Assembly (NCBI GenBank): GCA_037127315.1
Contig: JBBBDQ010001271.1
Span: 1,196,501 to 1,260,500 of the forward strand
Direction of reading: 5' to 3'
Length of the DNA: 64,000 nucleotides
Origin: Ascarosepion bandense
Lineage: Eukaryota > Mollusca > Cephalopoda > Sepiida > Sepiidae
Shown: in pieces, positions 21,311 through 32,500 of the stretch
Position numbering within the stretch: position 1 is the first letter of the stretch
Layout: every line of letters begins with the position of its first letter
Translations under genes and position numbers: made by a program
The notes under the pieces: model-generated
What the model saw: the letters and a program-made list of their open reading frames with translations, nothing else
Databases searched by the model: none
Told to the model about the DNA's origin: nothing

Positions 21311-22440
21311 CTTCCGGTTGTCATTGAAACTGTCAACACTTCAGATTAACACTGATAACAATGGCTACCGTAACTGATAAAGGGATTTACCAAATATTTC
21401 AGAAATCAAGCAAGTACAATTGTTTGAAATCAGATAAAGGTAAGTTTTAATTTTAAAAATTGACTTCAATAACGTGTCAGTGCCGTATACCGTATATTCT
21501 ATTTTTGCCAGATTTTTAAAACAGAAATGTGGCTACTGTTTAACGTATGTGTCAACAATCAATCAAAAAAATGGCGGTACGTTTAAATTTTTTTTTTTAA
21601 TTTTTTAAATTTTAGATTCCAATCAATATAATTTCGGTTTAAAATACGCCAGTGCATTTTGTTTACTGGAATTAAATTTAATCTCATGACTTTCAATTAA
21701 AGCTAATTTTAAAGCTAAAATATAACTTATTTATTTTAAAAATTTCATTTTAAAATCAGGTATCGGAAATTTATACTTGGAAAGTGGAGGTACCTACTTA
21801 TCATAAGTGTATTACCTATTCCTCAACCAAAATCATCAAACAAAACTTCTGCTTTGTGCAAAATGGGAAAAATGAGTTGGCACACTTTCTGGAAAAAGAT
21901 AAAATCCTCACTTTCAAAAAAATTGGATTTGGTCAACAGGATTTTGTCTCAGCAGTTACATGCTATAAATCAAACAATCAGCAGTTTATTCAATCTGCTG
22001 ATTTGTTTTTTTTTTTTCCTCTGGAACTATTCCAATGTTTTTAATAAAAATTCTTTGAAACTTGAGATTTGCATGTTATCAAGCTATTATTGTAGAAGTA
22101 GGGAGATGATTAATGTTTATTAAATTGGCCTTTTGTAAAACAACCGAACTTCCTACAACTTACAGGTTTATTTGCTATCATCAGAAGGTTGGAGATTGGA
22201 ATGTGTGGAAGAATAAACGCATACCTTTTGTATGTTTAAATAGAAATTTATTAATAGAAAAGAATAACATGAATTGGTAGAAGTTAAAAGTTTAATGAGA
22301 AACAGTATTAAGACTTTAAGGATGTCAAGAGTTCGTAGTAGTAACTTGTGGGAATGAATTAATGTGTACATAGACAGGAACGTATGTGTGTATGTATATA
22401 TGAGTGTTATTGTTGGATAAGAGTACCTTTGAAGTATTCT
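21311..22440. other. Possible interior of the P-like element
   Basis: A plus-strand frame at 21784-22044 (YHKCITYSSTKIIKQNF, HFLEKDKILTFKKIGFG) looks more protein-like than its surroundings but matches no motif I know. A donor-like 'ataaaggtaagt' occurs near 21434-21445. 22045-22440 holds nothing recognised. Confidence 0.3.
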
Positions 22441-22444
22441 GCTT

Positions 22445-23215
22445 CTTCTATGTGCCTTGTCCCTTCAGGACATAGGCGATCATGGCCTTCCACATTTCCC
22501 TATCCCTGGTGGCTCTGAGCACGCCTTCTCCTGTTACACCATGCAATCCTCGTTCCGTCATCCACCTGATTAGGTCCTTCAAATATGTTATCTATTGCTT
22601 TCTCCTGTCTTTTTTTCCTTCTATCTGGCCTGTTAGTATCAGATTCTCCAAGCCCTCCTTCCTCATTGTGTGTTCTAGGAACTTCAGCTGTCTCTTCCTG
22701 ATGCTCAGTATTAATTTCCTTTTTGTTTCCATTATTTCCAAGACCTCATCATTGCTCACATGCTCGGTCCATGATATTCACAGCATCCTTCTGTAGAACC
22801 ACATTTCAGTTGCTTCAAGTTTTTCCTTCATCTTCGATGGTATTGTCCAGCATTCACTGCCATATTGAAGGACAGACAGCACGTAGCAATCCAGTACTCT
22901 CTTCCTAGTTTCTAGCAAGATTGTCTTGTTTCTTAATACTTTACTGAACTTCTAGAATGCTTCCTTCGCCATGCCAATTCAACTTCGGATCTCTGTGTCG
23001 CACTTTCCGTCTTCTGTTATAACGCTTCCCAGGTATTTAAATGTTTGTACCTGCTTGATTCTGGTATCCCCGACCTGTATTTGGCATTTTGGGCTGCCCT
23101 TTTTACTGATGACCATGCATTCGGTTTTCGTGCAGTTTATTTCTAGTCCTTTCTTGTTACTTTCTTCTGTTACTTTCTGTAGGAGGTCTTGTAGTTTCTT
23201 TCTGTGTCTGTGAGA
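22445..23215 (-). pseudogene. LINE ORF2 C-terminal fragment (endonuclease-RT, family L-B)
   Basis: Minus-strand C-terminal half of a non-LTR retrotransposon polyprotein, often annotated as 'craniofacial development protein 2-like'. Order from 23215 down: KKGLEINCTKTECMVISKK (RT thumb), TFKYLGSVITEDGKCDTEI, RIGMAKEAF, LLETRKRVLDCYVLSVLQYGS, KLEATEMWFYRRML, SIRKRQLKFLEHTMRKEGLE, then the tail GVTGEGVLRATRDREMWKAM ending near 22450. The catalytic YxDD part is absent, so the copy is 5'-truncated. A few stops and one frame change occur. It separates the two parts of the P-like transposase and probably inserted into that element. Related pieces: 25051-25227, 26925-27770 and 45420-45640. Confidence 0.85.
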
Positions 23216-23924
23216 CTATATGTGTATTTTGTGATTCTATTTGCCCCTTATTATATTCTTTATTACAATTCATTTTTTTTCTTTCACTTTTATGAATAAG
23301 CAATACAAATCACTTCCACTCTTTATGAATAGACAATTAAACCAAATCTATCAATTCTTGTTTTCTCACCAAATATCTACTTACTGTTAATATGTTCTCT
23401 TTATATTTTAAGCATAGTTTTTTTTTGTTTTTTACCTATAAAGGGTACTGTTTGGTTATCCAGTATAAGGAAAGGTAGACAGGAGATGAAGAGGAGGAGA
23501 TGAGAGTGGTAATGATAGTGATTGCTCAACGTTTGTCAAAGGTATGTGTTAATTACACTCATCTTCTCTCTATTGACACTCCAATTTGCTCTGTCTTTTA
23601 TTTCATTTGCCGGGCTCAAAAAGGTCATTTGGGAATTCACTCACAGATGTGATTTTGGCCTTTCCATTGGACGACAAACAAACTTCACGTCGGCTCACTA
23701 AAAGGAATTTGCTTCTGATAATTGAAGCTTATTTGAATTTTGTTTTTAGATGTTTCCTAGTTTTCTATTGGCTGAAAAACATTTTGCATCAAGGTATAAA
23801 ATTTTGTGAGTTTTGTGTGTGCTAAGCAAAGTTTGTAATTCGAGTTTTTTTTAAATTTATAACAAAATGAATGAGTCAGTGCTTAGTATTTTAATTTTAA
23901 ATCTAGATCTTGTTTTGTTCACTA
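23216..23924. other. Unannotated sequence
   Basis: The 79-codon plus frame at 23586-23825 matches nothing known to me. Otherwise AT-rich. Confidence 0.35.
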
Positions 23925-23938
23925 CAATATATATATAT

Positions 23939-23979
<41 letters not shown>

Positions 23980-23995
23980 ACACACATACAAAACA
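23925..23995. repeat. (TA)n microsatellite with CA-rich end
   Basis: Two TA tracts split by 'tgtg', followed by 'tatacacacataca'. Confidence 0.9.
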
Positions 23996-24243
23996 ATGTT
24001 TTTGTTTTCAAAAAGTCGATTATCAATATTTCAGCACTGATCACAAATCAATGAAGCAATCTTCGTAACTTAAACATTAATAATAAGAAAAAACAAAAAT
24101 TAAAAGAGCATATTAATATTATGTGAACAGAAAATATTGAGACAGAAAATGATTCTGATATTAATTCTTATCAGGGCATTTAAATACTTTGTATCAGTCA
24201 TTATGCAACCGGCTTCAAGATGATTTGAAGTTATTCAATTTAA

Positions 24244-24780
24244 ATGATTAATATCTGTTATTTCTTTCTAATTCTGGAAAAATGTCAAAGATTGGGAGGA
24301 AATCAAGGAAAAAGAATGAAATTGTTAGCAAGATATACTAGTTTAACCACTGAACATACAGGCAAAGGTGTAATTAATGTTTGTAGTTATTTGCTACATA
24401 GTGGATTTAATTTTGTTATACTTGGTAAATTTACTGCAGATTACTTAGAAAATGAATTAGGAAAGTTAAGATAAAGTTTTGGAGATGCATATTTTATACC
24501 AGATCAAAATGTTATTGAAAATTTTCAATACTGCAAAAAACTAAAGCTACTTAAATTAAATGTTGAAGTCAAAGAACACAATTTACAACCACAATTGCTG
24601 GTTGAACTGGAATGCCAAACATTTGATAATTTACCAAAACTTGAAATTAAGATCTCTAAAAGCATTAAAACATCACTTTTGTATATCACAGGCTCTATTA
24701 CAAAAAATGATTGTCCACAGAAGAGGAAATATTTAATCATTTTTATTTTTAAGAATATGAACATTTTTTTAAAGAAATAG
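24244..24780 (+). pseudogene. P-element/THAP9-like transposase, C-terminal fragment
   Basis: 178 codons in one frame with a single internal stop at 24472-24474. Readable blocks: LARYTSLTTEHTGKGVINVC, SGFNFVILGKFTADYLENELG, KLR-stop-SFGDAYFIPDQNVI, then LKLNVEVKE, DNLPKLEI and SLLYITGSITKND. The order of a 'F..LGKFTADYLE' segment, 'G.LR.S.G..YFI' and a later 'YI.G.I' follows the C-terminal region of P-element-type transposases as found in hydra and mollusc THAP transposases. The upstream start Met is arbitrary, since the fragment probably begins inside the gene. The THAP-like piece at 21131-21310 is in the same orientation. The RNase H-like catalytic core in between is not readable. Confidence 0.6.
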
Positions 24781-25050
24781 ATTGCAGTAATTTGAAAATT
24801 TTACTGGATACTACAAGAACACCAGATATTTTTATTTTCAATTTTCCCTCTTTTTACATTTATTTAATTTGTATTTTAAGATTTTGTTGATACACGATTT
24901 TTTAAAATGCTAAAATTGCTTTCTGATTATTCTATACAATTATATTCTCTGTAATCAATTAGCATGAACAAATTAACTCCTTATTTTTTCACTATTATCT
25001 AAAAATGCCTAATTTATGGCCAATAAAGTGATTTTTGTGCATTTACTCAC

Positions 25051-25227
25051 AGGCCAGATAGAGGGAAAGAGAGACTGGGGAAAGCAGCGGATAACATATT
25101 TGAAGGGCCTGAGCAGGTGGATGGCAGAGCGGTGTTTGGGTGGAGTAACAGGAGAAAGAGCCACCAGGGATAGGGAGTTGTGGAAGGCCATGACTGTCTA
25201 TTTCTTGAAAGCACAAGACACATAGAA
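25051..25227 (+). pseudogene. LINE family L-B, C-terminal tail
   Basis: Plus-strand tail of the same family as 22445-23215: GQIEGKRDWGKQRITYLKG, LSRWMAERCLGGVTG, ATRDRELWKAMTVYFLKAQD, then a stop. Open throughout. It starts abruptly at about 25051, so it is a heavily 5'-truncated insertion. 25228-25465 holds nothing recognised. Confidence 0.85.
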
Positions 25228-25465
25228 GTTATGGTATTTTTGTTCTTTCTTTGTACATTTGCATTCATGGAAATAAGTTAATAATTGTAAGATGCTTCCT
25301 AATATATATAGTTGCTAATTAACTAATTACTGGACATTACTAACAAGTTCGTTACTAAAAATATTCTCACGAATTGTTATTTAGCTGTATCTTAGATTTC
25401 CACATGTGGGCCCCTCAATTGTGAACCCCATTGTTGCCAGGCCTGATATAAAGATTGTGTGTGTG

Positions 25466-25529
<64 letters not shown>
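25466..25529. repeat. Palindromic compound microsatellite (CT)n(TA)n(GA)n
   Basis: About 19 bases of CT, 22 of TA, then 23 of GA. The outer tracts are mutually complementary, so the whole 64 bp can form one hairpin. Confidence 0.95.
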
Positions 25530-25809
25530 ATGTCAAATGCAGATAATCAAGTCATGTATTTATTTAAAATTCTGTTCTTTGCAATCTCCTTAACATTCTG
25601 ACATGAAATTTTGTGCCTAAATATAGAAACTATCTATCTGTTGTTTATCTGGAAAAGAATGATGAAAATAACAGTTGTATCAGTAATCTTGTTAAGACCA
25701 GAATGTTTAACATTCTCACAAACAATTTTCACTGTTAGTCTACATTTGACTATAGTGACATTATTTTCTATTGAGTACCACTATTAAAAATAATATAGTC
25801 TTCTAGAAA

Positions 25810-26345
25810 GTTCATAGGCTGTTCAAGATAGTCTCATGGAACATAATCAAATGAGGATTAATTTTCAATAAAGTCCCCCTTGTGGTTCACACCATTCATC
25901 CAATAGTGTTGCAGTGCTTGGCTCCCATTGGAGAAGTTTATTTATTATTAGTTAAAAAATGCCATCAATAATGATGTCATCATCACTGCAATACTGTTTC
26001 CCAGACAAGTCTTTGTTTGTGTTGGGGACAAATCAGAAGAATACAGAGGGTAATCAACCAGTTCAGAGCCACTGTCATGCATAACAGCCATTGAAATCAA
26101 GGACATGTGTGTTGGACCCTTGTCATTATGAGACAAAACCACTTTTGTAAGTCTTCCTATCAAGAAAAAACCCCAGGAAAACTGACAAATGTTCTCTTGA
26201 TAAAGCTAGAACGTCATCCTTTAATGTAGCAATAAGGTTGCTACATTAAGAGATGATGTTCCAGCTGGGGGTGAAACCCTTTTTCTGAAGGTACTTGATA
26301 ATAACTTGTTGCCAAATTTTGTCCATTTTCGAGAGAAGTTATTAA
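25810..26345 (-). pseudogene. Mariner-like transposase, internally deleted
   Basis: The minus strand begins with an N-terminal helix-turn-helix piece (IIKYLQKKGFTP, NLIATLKDDVLALS, about 26335-26200). It then jumps to the C-terminal catalytic half at 26163-25948: GRLTKVVLSHNDKGPTHMSL, HDSGSELVDYPLYSSDLSP, then GKQYCSDDDI and a tail near WEPSTATLLDE. In intact mariners the motifs are H-D-N-A-P-x-H and Y-S-P-D-L-x-P-x-D. Here N has become K-type variants and the third Asp is lost. About half of a ~340-residue enzyme is missing between the two parts. A perfect 12 bp inverted repeat, 26221-26249, sits near the junction. Confidence 0.8.
26221..26249. repeat. Perfect 12 bp inverted repeat
   Basis: 'ttaatgtagcaa' is followed after 5 bases by its exact reverse complement 'ttgctacattaa'. 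It lies at the deletion junction of the mariner relic. Confidence 0.85.
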
Positions 26346-26394
26346 TAGATACTTTCGAAGTCTTTTGAACAATCAACTGTCAGTTTACATGGAG

Positions 26395-26715
26395 AAGTCA
26401 GTCAGTCAGTTAAATGCCATACGTGAAACATGCTTAGGCGATAATGTCTTCAAAGAGACATGACTGGCTGGGCAGAAGATTATCCTGCAGTAAGTTGTCA
26501 TTACTTTCTGTGGTAGACTGGTTGCCAGCCAAGGCTATAGAATCCAATCTGTCCTGTTATTTAACCCATAACTGGAGGGAAGAGATGGATTAATACCTTT
26601 TCCAAGGGTACTTGCGCATAAGTGAAGACAATGAATTCAATTGGAATTCAAACTCAGCTCAAAGATTTCTCATTCCAAGCTGATATCCACTGCATCACAA
26701 TGTACATCTGCACTG
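26395..26715 (-). mobile_element. tRNA-derived SINE (family S1), near full length
   Basis: Minus orientation. The tRNA-like head lies near 26715-26640, with an A-box-like 'tgatgcagtgg' and a B-box-like 'gagtttgaattcc'. The body contains 'gtattaatccatctcttccc', and the 3' end is complementary to 'cagtcagttaaatgccatac'. Eight other copies or fragments occur in the window (32062, 46705, 49079, 57715, 57861, 57952, 59600 and 60048). The architecture matches octopus tRNA SINEs. SINEs move with LINE enzymes. Confidence 0.8.
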
Positions 26716-26924
26716 AAAAGAAAGGATGCAGTTAAGAAGAGTTGAAATTAATGCATATAACATTTCACAGATCTAGCATCACTTCTTCATAGTCAGGCTA
26801 TGAACTTTTCAGCCTACCCTTGAACTTGTATTTATTGCTGTAATTATTTATTTTGCAAATGTGAATTGTACATATACATGTGCAAGCATCAAATTTGTAG
26901 CTTGAGAGTTCAATATCGTCATCT

Positions 26925-27770
26925 TTATGGGCTGTGTCCCTTTTAGGATATAGGTAATCATGTACTTCCACTTTCCCCTGTTCCTTGTCACTCTAAATAT
27001 TTGTCCCCCCAACTGCTCCCCCATCCATTTGCTCAATCCCATCAAGTATGTCTTGCACTGCTTTCTCCTGTCTCTCCTTTCGTCTATCTGTCATGTGAGT
27101 ATTAGATTCTCCAAACTCTACTTTCATGTGCCAGAAACTTTAGCTGTCTCTTCCTGATGCTAAGTATAAGTTTTCTTCTCACTTACATCCTCTCCTTGCT
27201 CATGTGCTTGGTCTATGGTATCCTTCTGTAGAACCACATTTCTGTTGCTTTAAGCCTCTCCTTCATTCTTGAAGAGATTGCCCAACACTCACTGCCATAT
27301 AAAAGGAGAGATATCATATAGCAGTCTAGCACTTTTCTTTGTTTCCAATGAGATCTTCCTGTCTCTCAGTACTCTGTTTAACTTTTGAATTGTGTCCTTG
27401 GCCATGCCAATGTGTCTTAGGATATCAGTATTGCACCTTCCATCCTCTGTCAGAAAATTTCCCAGCTATTTAAGTCTCTTCACTTGTTTTATTTTAGTTT
27501 CTTCGATCTTTAGGAAGCATTTTGGGGGTCTTTTTTTTTTTCCTGATGGCCAAGCATTCAGTTTTCTTGAAGTTTATGCTCAGTCCTTTCTTCTCACTTT
27601 CTCTTGCTACCATCTGTAGAAGGTCCAGCATTTTCCTTTCTGTTTCTGAGATCAGCACTGTGTCATCTGTATATCTTATATTGTTGAGATTTTGGCTGCC
27701 AATGATGAATCCTGGCAAGGATTCTAGCTCTCTCAGAATTGTGAGTTGTATATATGTATATAAGATCAAA
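26925..27770 (-). pseudogene. LINE family L-B, RT and C-terminal fragment
   Basis: The minus strand starts at 27769 with GFIIGSQNLNNIRYTDDTVL, which includes the RT active site YTDD (a common form of YxDD in this family), then LLQMVARESEKKGLSINFKK. A later frame (27540-27170) can be read in pieces, and 27045-26925 gives SKWMGEQLGGQIF and KYMITYILKG. Longer than the 22445 copy because it retains the catalytic motif, but broken by frameshifts. Non-functional. Confidence 0.8.
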
Positions 27771-27892
27771 AGATTGGCAGTTGTGGGTGGAATTGTTATT
27801 AATATTTAGGTTTTATTTTATTTATTTTGTGGATTGGAAAGTAGGTCTTGGGTATGACTTAAAACTCCATTTGACAATGGCCTCTTAACTAG

Positions 27893-28000
27893 GGGACAGA
27901 AAATTGAGAGTATTTCCTGAGAAAATAGTTAATGTTTTTACTTCCATTTTTATAGAAGAGTAAAGAGGATGGTGAAGCAGAAGTTGTTCATGATTGAAGA
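27893..28000 (+). repeat. Dispersed repeat family R3, copy 1
   Basis: It matches 30255-30370 in the same orientation ('gtttttacttccattt', 'ttgttcatgatt', 'tcctgagaaaa' against 'tcctaagaaaa'). Non-coding. Confidence 0.6.
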
Positions 28001-28155
28001 ATAAAGAAGAGCAAGCATTCTTTGGGGAGGGTAAAGGTGTGTTTTTTTTTTTCCAGACAATAGACATATGGGGAAGTTATATTTTTTAAATTAATGTTAA
28101 TTGAGTGATTAGCATGAAAAATAGGATAAGAAAGTAATTGTCAATAGATAGAGTT

Positions 28156-28159
<4 letters not shown>

Positions 28160-28197
<38 letters not shown>

Positions 28198-28207
28198 TAC
28201 ATATATA
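28160..28207. repeat. (TA)n microsatellite
   Basis: TA tract ending in 'acatatatac' repeats. Confidence 0.9.
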
Positions 28208-28617
28208 ACATTGTTGGAAACATTTTAATAAAAGCGAGGCAATATATATTAAATATCTCTCTTCTATCAATTTCACCTTATTTAACAGTCGAAATGGAAA
28301 GTTAAAATTTTTCAAAAGGAAGAAAAATCTCACTCAAATTTCTGCTGCACCTCACATGTGAAGGCTCAGAACAAGACAAAAATAAAACTTAAACAGTCAA
28401 AACATGAAAAAAATCTAACACCTAAAACAAAACCCCCTTTAAAAATAGCTCAAGAAGTGGTCAAAAGTGATTGGAAGAATGGACATTATGGAAAAATTTT
28501 GTAATCTCTTAATCCCACATAGCAGAAAACTGTAAAAGAATGCTAAAAACTAAATAAAAAATAAAATTTTCCTTGTCTGCCATATTTAACCAAAAATGTT
28601 TAAAAGAAAGGTTGTTG

Positions 28618-28675
<58 letters not shown>

Positions 28676-28676
28676 A
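28618..28676. repeat. (TA)n microsatellite
   Basis: About 24 TA units. Frames through it (IYIYIY) are artefacts. 28208-28617 and 28677-29080 hold no recognised feature. Confidence 0.9.
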
Positions 28677-29079
28677 TCTAGTTACAGGTAGAGTAACATG
28701 AAACATGAAGAACTGTATTAGCACAATAAAGAGCAGAGAATAGATTCTTTCAGCTGAACGTTTGTTCTGAATCTAGACGAGCTGGAGTTAACCTCAATTT
28801 GCATTCTGCTGTGGGTTCAGGCAACAACAACTGAAAACAACTGACTATTCCTGCTTATATATATGTTTTTTAGACAATCCAGAACCCTGTAAAAGTTTTT
28901 AGAGACTTCTTAAAAGTTCCACAATACTTTTTCTCTATTATTACTAAATCTAAACAGTTTGGTGAATGGGAATTTTTTTTTTTTTTTTGATGGCAAAAAG
29001 GGACCTAATAGCTATAGATTTAGTCATAGGTTTAATGCATTGTTTAGATTTTGTATTTACTAGTATATTGTGTTAAAAT

Positions 29080-29081
<2 letters not shown>

Positions 29082-29110
<29 letters not shown>

Positions 29111-29130
29111 CTATATATATATATATATTT
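29082..29130. repeat. (TA)n microsatellite
   Basis: TA tract interrupted once by 'c'. Confidence 0.9.
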
Positions 29131-29587
29131 CATTAATGCAGGTTTCATTGAATAATATAGACAAGTTTTGTCTATTAATTTTGTGTAGGATCCGTTCATA
29201 CCATCTGATATACTTGATGGTGATGTTGTTGAAAGACAACAAAAAATCACAGTATTTGTTGAATTTTTTATCGGGTCTAAGCTTTCGGCTCACATAAGCC
29301 ATTATCAAAGAGTAAATATTAACACACAGTAAACATAGAACATATATTTGTGTATTTAGGCAGCAAATTCTCTTTTAGACATGTCAGATTAAATAAATTG
29401 CAAACATTGTGTGTGTTTATTTTTAATAAAATTCATTCATACTCACGGATAATCTTTGGCGTATTATAATTGAAAGGTATCAGAAATGAGCTGTAACATT
29501 GACAGATGTTATTATCATCCATTTCTCAATGTACCCAAGTATTTTCAATCTCCTTCCGAGATCATCTTCAGGGGTGTGAGTTATAGT

Positions 29588-30001
29588 AACAAAAAATAAC
29601 CACAAGACTGTGTTGCTAAAAATTACTGTAAACTTTTTTGCTTCAAATATAATGGTTTAATGTTTTATTAAAAAATAATGATCAATAACACAACTATCCT
29701 ACACCAAAAAAACAACAAAAGCAAACTACAGATTCACGAGGTAATATCTATTAAATGTTCAAGCTGTCAATTAATAGAATTATCTAGGAATACTGTAGTA
29801 ATGTTTTAAAATGTTTATAATAATAACAGTTTTTTCATCCTTTAACACATGCATGACCATGACATTACAACATATAAAAAATTCCATTTTGGATAATTTT
29901 CACGTTCTAATGAATGTTAAGTAATTTGTCAACTGTTATATTTAAAGCAGAAAAAAAATTTACAGTAATTTTTAGCAACACAGTTTTAGAGTTATTTTAT
30001 G
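29588..30001. repeat. Fold-back element, ~55 bp arms
   Basis: The left arm (29588-29645) and the right arm (29938-30001) are reverse complements over about 50 bases. The core 'ctgtgttgctaaaaattact' is matched by 'agtaatttttagcaacacag'. The interior of about 290 bp is AT-rich and non-coding. The layout is that of a MITE. Target duplications could not be fixed. Confidence 0.75.
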
Positions 30002-30178
30002 TGTCTCATATGGGTTCTTGTCTTTTTTTTTCTTTTAATTTCTATATGTAGTTAGCTAGTTTGGTGCTCAGTTTTTAAAGTTTTTCTAGTTTGAATGTTG
30101 ACTTGTGATTAGTACATACTAATTATATATTATCTTTTAGTCAAAACCATGGTAGCATATTAACTGATATCCCCAACT

Positions 30179-30179
<1 letters not shown>

Positions 30180-30220
<41 letters not shown>
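30180..30220. repeat. (GT)n(TA)n microsatellite
   Basis: A short GT tract passes directly into a TA tract. Confidence 0.9.
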
Positions 30221-30222
<2 letters not shown>

Positions 30223-30254
30223 TGAAATGAAAAATGTTTGCTTTCCACTGCAAG

Positions 30255-30370
30255 CAAAGAGTATCGCTAGATTTCCTAAGAAAACAGTTACTGTTTTTAC
30301 TTCCATTTTCATGGAAAGGTGAAGGGGTTAGTGAGCTGGAAATTGTTCATGATTAGACTATAAAAGACAG
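30255..30370 (+). repeat. Dispersed repeat family R3, copy 2
   Basis: Partner of 27893-28000. The adjoining 30371-30780 is AT-rich without recognised features. Confidence 0.6.
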
Positions 30371-30780
30371 AAGTTGGATGGGTGTTGTTATGAAGCTATG
30401 AGAATAGTAGCTGATGAATAGCGCATAAGTTGATATCTGATCAGTATTGATTGTTACCATGGAGAAAGGATATGGTGTTGTAAGGCCTGAAACCCTTAAT
30501 GATCCTTGGCTAAAAATATCATTGAGGTGTGCCACCAAGGCATCAAACAGATGTATTTCACAGAAAGTTTTAAGCCAATTTTTCATGATTCTTATGTTTA
30601 CTCCCTGCTCAGTTATCTTTCCATAATTTTTGGATGCAGATTTTTTAGAGTATGTTAAAAGATTTTAAATGTACTTAGGATTATATAATGAAACAGTCAT
30701 ATATTTTGCTAACTAAATATATAACCAACATAGAATAATTTCTGAAAAAATCATACTCATTTTCTGTTAATTTAATTACA

Positions 30781-32037
30781 TTTCAAAATGATCAAAACTC
30801 ACTGATCAAAAAGTGAAAGTGATCATTTCAAAATGATCAAAACTCACTGATCAAAAAGTGAAAGTGATCATTTCAAAATGATCAAAACACACTGATCAAA
30901 AAGGGAAAGTGTTCATTTCAAAATGATCAAAACTCACTGATCAAAAAGTGAAAGTGATCATTTCAAAATGATCAAAACTCACTGATCAAAAAGTGAAAGT
31001 GATCATTTCAAAATGATCAAAACACACTGATCAAAAAGGGAAAGTGTTCATTTCAAAATGATCAAAACTCACTGATCAAAAAGTGAAAGTGATCATTTCA
31101 AAATGATCAAAACTCACTGATCAAAAAGTGAAAGTGATCATTTCAAAATGATCAAAACTCACTGATCAAAAAGTGAAAGTGATCATTTCAAAATGATCAA
31201 AACTCACTGATCAAAAAGTGAAAGTGTTCATTTCAAAATGATCAAAACTCACTGATCAAAAAGGGAAAGTGTTCATTTCAAAATGATTAAAACTCACTGA
31301 TCAAAAAGTGAAAGTGATCATTTCAAAATGATCAAAACTCACTGATCAAAAAGTGAAAGTGATCATTTCAAAATGATCAAAACTCACTGATCAAAAAGTG
31401 AAAGTGATCATTTCAAAATGATTAAAACACACTGATCAAAAAGGGAAAGTGTTCATTTCAAAATGATCAAAACTCACTGATCAAAAAGTGAAAGTGATCA
31501 TTTCAAAATGATCAAAACTCACTGATCAAAAAGTGAAAGTGATCATTTCAAAATGATTAAAACACACTGATCAAAAAGGGAAAGTGTTCATTTCAAAATG
31601 ATCAAAACTCACTGATCAAAAAGTGAAAGTGATCATTTCAAAATGATCAAAACTCACTGATCAAAAAGTGAAAGTGATCATTTCAAAATGATCAAAACTC
31701 ACTGATCAAAAAGTGAAAGTGATCATTTCAAAATGATCAAAACTCACTGATCAAAAAGTGAAAGTGTTCATTTCAAAATGATCAAAACTCACTGATCAAA
31801 AAGGGAAAGTGTTCATTTCAAAATGATTAAAACTCACTGATCAAAAAGTGAAAGTGATCATTTCAAAATGATCAAAACTCACTGATCAAAAAGTGAAAGT
31901 GATCATTTCAAAATGATCAAAACTCACTGATCAAAAAGTGAAAGTGATCATTTCAAAATGATTAAAACACACTGATCAAAAAGAGAAAGTGTTCATTTCA
32001 AAATGATCAAAACTCACTGATCAAAAGGGGAAAGTAA
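30781..32037 (+). repeat. 45 bp satellite array with higher-order structure, 28 monomers
   Basis: A constant 45 bp monomer beginning 'tttcaaaatgatcaaaac', 28 copies with no indels. Four variable spots define types: ctc/cac, gtg/ggg, gatca/gttca and gatc/gatt. In order the types run A A B A A B, then A A A A' B' C A A B'' A A B'', then A A A A' B' C A A B''' D. A block of nine monomers (31051-31455) is therefore repeated 540 bp later (31591-31995). Across most monomer junctions 'tgatcatttcaaaatgatca' forms a 9+2+9 palindrome. The last monomer is diverged. Both edges pass abruptly into single-copy AT-rich DNA. No ORF. Confidence 0.97.
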
Positions 32038-32061
32038 TTATATAAAGTTTGGATGTATGTT

Positions 32062-32301
32062 ATGAGGCAATGAATGAGAAATTGGAAACGTGTTTGAATT
32101 CCAGTTGAATCCATTCACTTATGTGTAAATACCCTTGGGAAAGGTATTAATCCACCGCTTCTCCCTCCAGCCTTGGTTGGCAACCAGTCTACTACAGAAA
32201 GAAATGGCAACCTACTGTGGGGAAAATCTTCTGCCTAGTCAGTTATGGATTGAAAGAGATGATCACCCAAGCGTGTATCATATATGGCACTTAACTGACT
32301 A
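32062..32301 (+). mobile_element. SINE family S1 copy, plus orientation
   Basis: It carries 'tttgaattccagttgaat', 'aaatacccttgggaaaggta' and the 3' end 'atatggcacttaactgact', the reverse of the 26395 copy. The tRNA-like head is largely missing. It ends exactly where the 32303 fold-back repeat begins, so it inserted at that repeat's edge. Confidence 0.8.
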
Positions 32302-32302
32302 A

Positions 32303-32500
32303 TATTTGAGCTATTATCCTCATCTTTATGTTATCACAATGCTTCAGCCATTTTGTCCTCTGCCCTTTTTCAGCTGTTTACCAATCTGGGTAACCTACAA
32401 ATGACCCAGATCATTTATACACCTGAGGAAAGCCAGAATGCACAATGGCCAAAATGTTGTGACAACAATAAAGATGAAGACGATAGTCTAAATATAGTGT
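32303..32500. repeat. Fold-back (MITE-like) repeat, second copy
   Basis: The left arm 'tattatcctcatctttat' pairs with the right 'aataaagatgaagacgata'. Inner arms 'ttcagccatt' and 'ggccaaaatgt' also match the 2843-3204 family. The interior differs from that copy, so the arms are the conserved part. Confidence 0.65.

Noticed and set aside
30781..32037. CRISPR-like regular spacing
   Set aside because: The whole 45 bp unit is repeated with no unique spacers. It is a eukaryotic satellite in an animal genome context.
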